10,309 bases of DNA from JBILVQ01 sp044370375. Its GTDB lineage: Bacteria; Bacteroidota; Bacteroidia; UBA4408. The stretch lies in contig JBILVQ010000106.1 in NCBI GenBank assembly GCA_044370375.1, positions 1 to 10,309 on the forward strand, in the 5' to 3' direction. The notes under the pieces are model-generated. The model was not told where the DNA came from. It searched no databases and saw only the letters and a program-made list of their open reading frames with translations. Position 1 is the stretch's first letter; each line of letters opens with the position of its first letter. Positions 1-5,104 of the stretch are shown here, piece after piece. A program made the position numbers and the translations under genes.

Positions 1-340
1 GGGTGAAGTGATCGAAATACCAGCCAACAAGGGCTGAAAAAAATAGGCCGGTGATTAGCACCAGGCTAAGAATTTTTTTGCTGATGTATTTTACCTGAAA
101 GACATCCTTGCTTGCAGCAGCAGCAGCAGGCTTTTTCCAGCGAATCCAGCCGTAAACGGAGAAGCCGACATAGAAAAATTGCAAAATGGTTTCCGGAAAA
201 AGGTTGGCCTGAAAACATAGGAAAGCATAAATCAAAGAAGATAGCAAGCCTGCAGGCCAACAGTAAATTTGACCACGGGCAGCACCGAAAACGTACAAAA
301 GGGCCAAAATTATTGCCAAAATCTCTAGGTTTTGCGCCAT
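1..340 (-). CDS. pnuC: PnuC-family vitamin transporter, N-terminal part (C-terminus beyond the window)
   Basis: Reading the complement from the ATG at 338-340 gives 113 residues open to the window edge, about half of the roughly 200-residue family length. The protein begins with a hydrophobic helix (about residues 5-20), then the conserved stretch ARGQIYCWPAGLLSSLIYAF, an LFPETILQFFYVGFSVYGW segment and a W65-I-R-W68 (WxxW) pair followed by KK. This pattern is typical of PnuC facilitators, inner-membrane proteins that take up nicotinamide riboside for NAD synthesis. The WxxW motif has been linked to nicotinamide riboside binding, but Bacteroidota also have PnuC-like thiamine transporters (PnuT), so the substrate is an inference. 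A run of five alanines (residues 72-76) lies in the loop after the WxxW motif and is encoded by a GCT/GCA repeat. The gene is divergent from the secreted-protein gene at 406, 65 bp away. I found no clear promoter on this strand. Confidence 0.88.
   Translation of the reverse strand, partial: MAQNLEILAIILALLYVFGAARGQIYCWPAGLLSSLIYAFLCFQANLFPETILQFFYVGFSVYGWIRWKKPAAAAASKDVFQVKYISKKILSLVLITGLFFSALVGWYFDHFT
114..128. repeat. (GCA)5 trinucleotide repeat inside pnuC
   Basis: Five uninterrupted GCA units on the plus strand. On the coding (minus) strand they encode the alanine run at residues 72-76 of the PnuC protein, in a loop just after the WxxW motif. A change by whole units would keep the reading frame. 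Confidence 0.85.
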
Positions 341-351
341 AAAAAAAAATA

Positions 352-383
352 TTTGCTGAATATGGAGATTGTTTCTAAGTTTG
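352..383 (+). promoter_or_regulatory. Bacteroidota-type promoter for the 406 gene
   Basis: TTTG at 352-355 and TAAGTTTG at 376-383, separated by 20 nt, match the Bacteroidota housekeeping sigma pattern of a -33 TTTG and a -7 TAnnTTTG. The predicted transcript would start near 390, leaving a leader of about 15 nt before the ATG at 406. Confidence 0.7.
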
Positions 384-405
384 TTCTGTTAATTACAATG
401 ATACG

Positions 406-873
406 ATGAAAAACTTAACCTTCATGAGCTCTACGGTTGCCAAAACCATGGCATTTTTTTTAATGGTTCTTACTTGCTCTGCTTTTTTTGCCCAGGCGCA
501 AAAGAAAGAAAAGAAAGCCAAAGTAATCGATAACCAGAATTATACCGTTACCCTTACGGAGGAAGCTTCGAAAAAACCTACCAAGCCCATTGCAGATGAA
601 TTATCCTTTAAAGGGGATAAACTTAAGTCGAAGGCTTTGAACGAAAAGTATAATTTTGGTGCAGGAAGTTTTACGGCAACCATTGACTCCAGCAATGCAG
701 AGGAGCCAATTATTACTTTTGAGGCTGAAATGAGAGGAGAAACCGATGATGATATCATGAATTGGAAAGGCACCATCACGGGTGAAGATATTGAAGGAAC
801 CGCTACCTGGAACAAGCGTGGCAAAGTGAAGAAGGAATATTCTTTTTCCGGTACCCTTAAGAAGAAAAAATAA
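406..873 (+). CDS. small secreted protein of unknown function
   Basis: A 155-residue protein. Residues 1-31 form a signal peptide: a basic start, a hydrophobic core AFFLMVLTCSAFF, then AQA before QKKEKK. Cys24 is preceded by Leu-Thr, a poor lipobox, so export by signal peptidase I is more likely than lipidation. The mature part is about 125 residues, rich in Lys, Glu, Asp and Thr. It has alternating segments such as SFTATIDSSN, PIITFEAEMRGE, WKGTITGEDIEGTATW and EYSFSGTLKKKK, which suggests a small all-beta fold of repeated strands. The Trp-x-Gly-x-Ile-Thr-Gly and Glu-Gly-Thr-Ala-Thr-Trp pieces look like one structural repeat. I do not recognise the family. The gene is a single unit with its own promoter (352-383) and terminator (891-914). 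In-frame Met7 and Met15 are possible alternative starts, but the first ATG fits the promoter and gives a complete signal peptide. Confidence 0.85.
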   Translation: MKNLTFMSSTVAKTMAFFLMVLTCSAFFAQAQKKEKKAKVIDNQNYTVTLTEEASKKPTKPIADELSFKGDKLKSKALNEKYNFGAGSFTATIDSSNAEEPIITFEAEMRGETDDDIMNWKGTITGEDIEGTATWNKRGKVKKEYSFSGTLKKKK

Positions 874-890
874 AAATCACGATTTTAAGA

Positions 891-914
891 ATGCCCGCAA
901 GGGCATTTTTTTTT
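891..914 (+). terminator. intrinsic terminator after the 406 gene
   Basis: ATGCCC (891-896), a GCAA tetraloop of GNRA type (897-900), GGGCAT (901-906), then a run of T to 914. It lies 17 nt after the stop codon and is followed by about 125 bp with no gene. Confidence 0.9.
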
Positions 915-1000
915 GTCCTATAATCCCAGATGGAAAGAAGAAAAAACAGGCTTGAAGGGATTTTTATTTAATGTTCATTTTCATCCCTTAAAACATTGCA

Positions 1001-1024
1001 GGGTAAACCTTTTATACCCTTTTT
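1001..1024 (+). terminator. weak second hairpin with T-tract, plus strand
   Basis: GGGTA (1001-1005) pairs with TACCC (1015-1019) around a 9-nt loop, followed by five T. It could act as a back-up terminator for transcripts running rightwards into the 3' end of yajQ. On the minus strand the same hairpin lies about 20 bp beyond the yajQ stop but lacks a T-run, so it is not a convincing terminator for yajQ. Confidence 0.35.
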
Positions 1025-1040
1025 GCCATGGTTTCCTACC

Positions 1041-1529
1041 TTATTTGAAATTCAGAAATTGAATAGGTAATTCCAATTCAATCTGGCGCAAAACATTCAT
1101 CACCATTTGCAGTTCATCAATTTTTTTGCCGCTAACCCTCACCTGATCGTCCATGATTTGGGCCTCTACCTTAAGCTTCATGTCTTTGATGTGCTTCACG
1201 ATTTTTTTACCCGATTCTTTGTCGATTCCCTGCTTGATCTTAATATCCTTGCGAATCATATTGCCTGATGCATAATGTGATTTTCCAAAATCCAAAGCCA
1301 GGGGAGAGAGGTTTTGCTTAATCATTCTTGACCTTAACACATCCTCAATAGCCTCCAAGCGCAGGTCGGTTTCGGTAAGAATTTTAACAATCATATCCTT
1401 TTTATCCAACTCTACATTGGTTTTGGAATCCCTGAAATCATAACGGTTTACAATTTCTTTTTTTACCACATTAATTACATTATCCAGGGTTTGTGTATCT
1501 ACTTTTGATACTACGTCAAATGAGGGCAT
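1041..1529 (-). CDS. yajQ: YajQ family nucleotide-binding protein (DUF520)
   Basis: The 162-residue protein matches YajQ in length (about 163 in E. coli) and along its whole sequence. It opens with MPSFDVVSKVD, continues with NRYDFRDSK and the segment LALDFGKSHYASGN, and has GKKIVKHIKDMKLKVEAQI and DQVRVSGKKIDELQ near the end. The family is a small cytosolic protein with two ferredoxin-like domains that binds nucleotides. A member in Xanthomonas was reported as a cyclic di-GMP effector that works with a transcription factor. The role in this organism is not shown by the sequence. The ATG at 1527-1529 starts exactly at the conserved MPSFD. The gene lies 89 bp downstream of the deacetylase gene on the same strand and has a candidate promoter of its own in that gap, so co-transcription is possible but not required. 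Confidence 0.95.
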   Translation of the reverse strand: MPSFDVVSKVDTQTLDNVINVVKKEIVNRYDFRDSKTNVELDKKDMIVKILTETDLRLEAIEDVLRSRMIKQNLSPLALDFGKSHYASGNMIRKDIKIKQGIDKESGKKIVKHIKDMKLKVEAQIMDDQVRVSGKKIDELQMVMNVLRQIELELPIQFLNFK

Positions 1530-1580
1530 GGTTTGTTAAGATTAAGCGTTCAAAAGGTGGTTCATCGAGCCTTTGTGGTG

Positions 1581-1588
1581 CAAACTTA
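1581..1588 (-). promoter_or_regulatory. candidate -7 element upstream of yajQ
   Basis: On the minus strand this reads TAAGTTTG, an exact TAnnTTTG match about 52 nt upstream of the yajQ ATG. No good TTTG is found 19-21 nt further upstream, so this is a half-supported promoter. Confidence 0.4.
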
Positions 1589-1618
1589 AGCAATTGCCCA
1601 TTTTACACCGACTAATTT

Positions 1619-2521
1619 TCAAAAAAATACTTCCATGGCCAGGCGAAATGTGTTGGCATGGGCTTCTAAAATGGTTTTTAAATCCTTGCTGTAACCCCCG
1701 CCCATGGCTCCGGCCAGCGGTATTTTATGGTGCAAGGCGGCTTCAAAAACCATCCGATCTCTTTGCTTGCAACCTTCCAAACTTACATTGATTCTCCCCA
1801 ATTGATCACTTTCCAGAATATCAACACCACTTTGATAAAGCAGAAAATCGGGTTGAAAACTATCCAGTATTTGTTGGAGGTGAAAATCAAGGAGCGATAA
1901 ATAGGTTTTATCGTCTGTGCCATCTTTCAAGGCAACATCAAGATTTGATTTTTCTTTTCTGCCCGGAAAATTCTTTTCGCCATGCATGCTAAAGGTAAAC
2001 ACCCTTTCTTCATGCTGAAAGATAGCAGCAGTGCCGTTTCCCTGATGTACATCTAAATCGATGATGAGTATTCTTTTTACAGGGTGGTGCTGAAGCAAAT
2101 AATAAGCAGCAATGGCCAAATCGTTGAGCAAACAAAATCCCTCGCCACAATCTCTAAAGGCATGGTGCGTGCCGCCGGCAATGTTGAGCGATATTTTGTT
2201 TTTAAGGGCAAATTCGCAACAGGCAATGCTTCCCTGCATAATTGTTTTTTCGCGCAGAACCAATTCTTTGCTCAGCGGAAAGCCAATTCTTCTGATTTCA
2301 TGCAGGCTCAGTTGCAAATTTTCTAATTTGTTGAGGTAGGCTAAATCATGCGCCTGTAGCAGGTTTTCGTGAGCGACAATCGTTGGGGTAAACAATTGTT
2401 CTTCCTTGATTGTGCCTTCATACAACAGTTGCTCAGGCAATAATTCATATTTCTTCATCGGAAAGCGATGTCCGTCTGGAAGCGGGTGAGCATAAAGCGG
2501 GGAGTAGGCAACCTTTAACAA
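1619..2521 (-). CDS. histone deacetylase family (HDAC/AcuC/APAH) zinc hydrolase, class IV-like
   Basis: I place the start at TTG (2519-2521), giving 300 residues, the usual length for single-domain bacterial members. The conserved opening KVAYSPLYAHPLPDGHRFPM would be lost if the first downstream ATG (2456-2458, Met22) were used, and the reading frame further upstream is unrelated sequence lying antisense to the next gene. All catalytic parts are present: the His119-His120 dyad in GGTHHAF, Asp157-Leu-Asp-Val-His with ligands Asp157 and His159, the third ligand Asp239 in the DILESDQLG stretch, and the catalytic Tyr277 in GGGYSKD. FCLLNDLAIA and the FPGRKEKSN segment resemble HDAC11-type (class IV) enzymes. 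The family removes acetyl groups from lysines or from small molecules such as polyamines; the substrate here is unknown. It is divergent from the MORN gene (63 bp) and transcribed towards yajQ. Confidence 0.9.
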   Translation of the reverse strand: MLKVAYSPLYAHPLPDGHRFPMKKYELLPEQLLYEGTIKEEQLFTPTIVAHENLLQAHDLAYLNKLENLQLSLHEIRRIGFPLSKELVLREKTIMQGSIACCEFALKNKISLNIAGGTHHAFRDCGEGFCLLNDLAIAAYYLLQHHPVKRILIIDLDVHQGNGTAAIFQHEERVFTFSMHGEKNFPGRKEKSNLDVALKDGTDDKTYLSLLDFHLQQILDSFQPDFLLYQSGVDILESDQLGRINVSLEGCKQRDRMVFEAALHHKIPLAGAMGGGYSKDLKTILEAHANTFRLAMEVFF

Positions 2522-2533
2522 TTGAAAATAAAT

Positions 2534-2564
2534 TTTGCGTTGATAATTCTTTTTTTTATTTTTG
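2534..2564 (+). promoter_or_regulatory. Bacteroidota-type promoter for the MORN gene
   Basis: TTTG at 2534-2537 and TATTTTTG at 2557-2564 are separated by 19 nt, an exact match to the Bacteroidota -33/-7 pattern. Transcription would start near 2571, leaving a leader of about 14 nt. This supports the start at 2585 over the in-frame ATG at 2522, which lies upstream of the promoter. Confidence 0.75.
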
Positions 2565-2584
2565 GGAAACAATTGCTCAAAACA

Positions 2585-3160
2585 ATGAAAAAAATTCTTC
2601 TTTTCATCTTTGGTATCGGCTTGATGATGCAAAATGCTTCTGCCCAAACCAAAACAACCTATTACCCGGGAACACAACAAAAACTGAGCGAAGGTGTTTT
2701 ATTAGGTGCCGATGCCGATGTTTTGTCCAATAATTTTGAATCACTTCCCAAGGATGTTCAAGCCCAAAAATTGAGCGTTACTGCGAAAGATGGTGTTTGG
2801 ACGTATTGGTATCCGAATGGTGATGTGCAAAGAACAGAACAGTATACAAATGGAATGATGACCGGCATCTGGACCGGGTATTTTGAAAACGGGCTGGTTA
2901 GCCATGTGCTCAATTTTACTACCGGTGATGCAGTTTATTACTTCAGCAATGGCAAAAAACAAAGTGAAGGAAAAATTGCCAACAACATGGTGCAGGAAGG
3001 TCATTGGATTGGCTGGTACCAGCATGGCATCAAGAATTTTGAAGGAAATTATGTAAATGGTACCAAAGATGGTTTGTGGGTTTTCTATGATATCAAAGGG
3101 CGTAAAACCGATGAGCAAGTTTTTCAGGGCGGAAATCTTGTAACCCACAATAAGTTTTAA
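2585..3160 (+). CDS. secreted MORN-repeat protein, YwqK-like
   Basis: 191 residues from the ATG at 2585. The first 20 residues are a signal peptide (Lys-Lys, hydrophobic core ILLFIFGIGLMM, then ASA before QTK). The second half holds four degenerate MORN-type repeats of about 22-24 residues. They begin at Gly70 (GVWTYWYPNGDVQ), Gly94 (GIWTGYFENGLVS), Gly139 (GHWIGWYQHGIKN) and Gly163 (GLWVFYDIKGRKT), each a Gly-x-Trp strand followed by a turn around Asn/Lys-Gly. An imperfect copy (AVYYFSNGKKQSEGK) lies between the second and third. Such YwqK/MORN proteins are abundant in Bacteroidota and are exported. The name 'antitoxin' often attached to the family rests on Bacillus YwqK and should not be assumed here. 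Promoter and terminator flank this gene alone. An in-frame upstream ATG at 2522 would add a second hydrophobic stretch and is unlikely. Confidence 0.88.
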   Translation: MKKILLFIFGIGLMMQNASAQTKTTYYPGTQQKLSEGVLLGADADVLSNNFESLPKDVQAQKLSVTAKDGVWTYWYPNGDVQRTEQYTNGMMTGIWTGYFENGLVSHVLNFTTGDAVYYFSNGKKQSEGKIANNMVQEGHWIGWYQHGIKNFEGNYVNGTKDGLWVFYDIKGRKTDEQVFQGGNLVTHNKF

Positions 3161-3175
3161 GAATTTTTTCAAACG

Positions 3176-3207
3176 AAAAAGCCGCTGTATCCTCCGCGGC
3201 TTTTTTT
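3176..3207 (+). terminator. intrinsic terminator after the MORN gene, abutting the next start codon
   Basis: AAAAAGCCGC (3176-3185), a 10-nt loop, and GCGGC (3196-3200) running into seven T (3201-3207). The A-run on the 5' side lets the T-tract extend the stem. It lies 15 nt after the MORN stop codon, and the T-tract ends one base before the ATG of the DUF2779 gene. Confidence 0.88.
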
Positions 3208-4707
3208 ATGAGTCAAAGTCACCTTCTTTCTAAATCAACCTTTATCAAAGGTTGCCAGTGCCCCAAAGCACTGTATCTGCATAAACACCGCTATCAACTG
3301 CGTGACCAGCCTGATGCAGCACTCAAACTGAGATTCGGACAAGGGCATCAGGTCGGAAATTTTGCACGTAAACTTTTTCCCGGTGGCAAAGATGCTTCGC
3401 CTGCGCACCATAACCAATGGAAAGCAGCAGTTGACCAAACCGCCCGGTGGATTGAGGCCGGAGAAACCATTCTCTATGAAGCAGCTTTCGTCTTTCAACA
3501 TGTATTAATCTATGTTGATATCCTGAAAAAGGAAGAGGACCGATGGATTGCCTATGAGGTTAAAAGCTCTTTTAAAATTACAGATACCTATATAAGGGAT
3601 GTGGCCTTGCAGTATTATGTGCTCAGAGGTGCCGGTATTCGCTTGCAGTCCTTCATGCTCGTAACCATGAATCCGGATTATGAAAAAGAAGAGGAAATTA
3701 ATTTGAACGGACTGTTTAAATTAAACGATTTAACCGGGAAAGCCATCGAATTACAACCACAGATTGCCGGCAAGGTGCGCGAATTGTTACCCATTGCCAC
3801 CAACGATCAAAGGATAGAGCAGGAAATAGGGAGCCAATGTTTTCAGCCTTATCGCTGCGATTTCATAGGCCATTGCTGGGGAAAAATACCCCCGCTTTCT
3901 TTGTTCGATTTAACCGGCATTTCCAAACAAACCATTCTTGAAAAATTCAAAGAAGGAAAGTTGGGCCTCGATGCCCCGGGTGCATTGGACGGCTTAAGTG
4001 ATCACCAAAAATTGATGGCCGAAATATTTCAATCCGGCAATGTGCATTTCAAGAAAGATTTTTTTGAGGCATTTTTCAAGGAACTGAAATACCCGGTTGC
4101 TTTTTTGGATTTTGAATTGTTTATGCCTGCAATTCCTGTATTTAAGGGCAGTAAACCTTTTCAACATTTTCCATTTATGTATTCGATGGTAAAGATTGCA
4201 TCGGCTAAAGCAACGCCCGAACATTTTCAGGTTTTTGTGCCGCCCGGACAAACACCCGAAAAGGTTTTGGCCCAACCGCTGCAACAACAATTAAAAGGAA
4301 TAAAAACGCTGGTGATGTTCGACAAAACCACCGAAATGAAAATGATTGCGCAGTTGGGTGCCCATCCGATTATTGAAAAAGGAAAAGTAAAAACAGTTGA
4401 TTTGATGGATTGGATTAGCAATATGAATTTGTTTTTTCCCGGCATGAAAGGTTCTTTTTCCATCAAAGCCATGGCAGCCGATTTAAACATGGAGGAAGCC
4501 TTGAACCAGTTGGTTATAAACAATGGTTACGATGCTGCTTCGGCTTACCAGTCATTGTTTCAGCCCATTGATTTATTTGCCGCTGATGAAATAACGCAGC
4601 ACCTAAAGGAATATTCGCGGGTGGATACTGAAATGTTGTACCAGCTTTTTATGAAGGCAAAAAGTTTTTTAAAATCACCCAAAAAACTGCTCTCTCGTAA
4701 TTTGTAA
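3208..4707 (+). CDS. DUF2779 protein: Cas4-like Fe-S nuclease domain plus DEDD exonuclease-like domain
   Basis: 499 residues. The N-terminal domain (about 1-230) is a PD-(D/E)XK nuclease of Cas4/RecB type. Asp104 (IYVDILKK), Glu117-Val-Lys119 (YEVKSS) and Gln135 in the following helix form the catalytic pattern. Cys16/Cys18 (KGCQCPKALYL) with Cys211, Cys217 and Cys223 (CFQPYRCDFIGHCW) would ligate a 4Fe-4S cluster. The C-terminal DUF2779 domain (about 295-485) starts AFLDFELFMPAIP, with acidic Asp301 and Glu303. It continues with Asp398 (TVDLMDW), the GSFSIK motif and Asp473 in YSRVDTEML, a layout like DEDD 3'-5' exonucleases. The protein probably processes nucleic acid, but its pathway is unknown. 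No CRISPR or recombination genes are nearby. The ATG lies directly after a terminator T-tract and no other start codon fits the conserved N-terminus, HLLSKSTFIKG. Confidence 0.88.
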   Translation: MSQSHLLSKSTFIKGCQCPKALYLHKHRYQLRDQPDAALKLRFGQGHQVGNFARKLFPGGKDASPAHHNQWKAAVDQTARWIEAGETILYEAAFVFQHVLIYVDILKKEEDRWIAYEVKSSFKITDTYIRDVALQYYVLRGAGIRLQSFMLVTMNPDYEKEEEINLNGLFKLNDLTGKAIELQPQIAGKVRELLPIATNDQRIEQEIGSQCFQPYRCDFIGHCWGKIPPLSLFDLTGISKQTILEKFKEGKLGLDAPGALDGLSDHQKLMAEIFQSGNVHFKKDFFEAFFKELKYPVAFLDFELFMPAIPVFKGSKPFQHFPFMYSMVKIASAKATPEHFQVFVPPGQTPEKVLAQPLQQQLKGIKTLVMFDKTTEMKMIAQLGAHPIIEKGKVKTVDLMDWISNMNLFFPGMKGSFSIKAMAADLNMEEALNQLVINNGYDAASAYQSLFQPIDLFAADEITQHLKEYSRVDTEMLYQLFMKAKSFLKSPKKLLSRNL

Positions 4708-5064
4708 TTATTCCTCTTCTTTTTTTGAGGAGGAAGATAAGCCCTCAAAAACCCAATTCACAATCGACAAAACAATACTGAACAAAAAAGCCGTAAAAAA
4801 ACTCTCCACCTCAAAACCATCCACAATTCTATCCGTCAGCAAAATCATAAAGGCATTGATGACCAGAAGAAAAAATCCCAGGGTAAAGATGGTGATGGGG
4901 ATGGTGAGGATAATCATCAAAGGCTTAATGATGGCATTCAGAAATGATAAAACAGCTGCAACAATTACGGCAGTCCAAGCATTTTCAATGAAAACCCCCG
5001 GTAAAACCGATGAGGTGACAATAACAGCCAAAGCAGTCAGCACCAGTTTGAGTAGAAATCCCAT
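4708..5064 (-). CDS. small multi-pass membrane protein, PF04020 (phage-holin-4 superfamily/YvlD-like)
   Basis: 118 residues from the ATG at 5062-5064, which places the start at MGFLLKLVLTALAV. Extending further upstream adds non-conserved basic sequence that runs antisense into the peptidase gene. There are about four membrane segments: 3-20, 30-46, 50-76 and 88-108. The family marks are present: LPGV after the first helix, NAIIKPLM, then LTIPITIFTLGFFLLVINAF and a late GFEVESFFTAFLFSIVLSIV. It ends in a charged, serine-rich tail (SSSSKKEEE). Despite the holin name these are chromosomal proteins of unknown function (YvlD in Bacillus), and nothing nearby suggests a prophage. The stop codon abuts that of the DUF2779 gene, and the start is 40 bp from that of the divergent peptidase gene. 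Confidence 0.88.
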   Translation of the reverse strand: MGFLLKLVLTALAVIVTSSVLPGVFIENAWTAVIVAAVLSFLNAIIKPLMIILTIPITIFTLGFFLLVINAFMILLTDRIVDGFEVESFFTAFLFSIVLSIVNWVFEGLSSSSKKEEE

Positions 5065-5090
5065 ACAATTATTAAACTTGCCCAAAGTTC

Positions 5091-5098
5091 CAAAATTA
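5091..5098 (-). promoter_or_regulatory. candidate -7 element for the membrane-protein gene
   Basis: The minus strand reads TAATTTTG, matching TAnnTTTG, 26 nt upstream of the ATG at 5064. No TTTG is found at the expected -33 distance. On the other strand, TTTG (5047-5050) with TAAACTTG (5073-5080, one mismatch, 22-nt spacing) is a weaker candidate for the peptidase gene. Confidence 0.4.
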
Positions 5099-5104
5099 TA
5101 CAAC

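Noticed and set aside
112..342. Plus-strand frame opposite pnuC
   Set aside because: Its translation shows no family features, while the minus strand gives clear PnuC motifs.
540..824. Minus-strand frame inside the secreted-protein gene
   Set aside because: It is the reverse frame of a gene with its own promoter, signal peptide and terminator, and has no features of its own.
2522..2680. Upstream extension of the deacetylase frame on the minus strand
   Set aside because: The added residues are unrelated to the family and are antisense to the MORN gene's promoter, signal peptide and early coding region.
4708..5064. Prophage or lysis module suggested by the 'phage holin' family name
   Set aside because: The PF04020 family is common on chromosomes, and no endolysin, structural or integrase genes are nearby.
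4856..5104. Upstream extension of the peptidase frame
   Set aside because: It lies antisense to the well-supported PF04020 membrane-protein gene and would bury the signal peptide. The ATG at 5105 begins a proper signal sequence.
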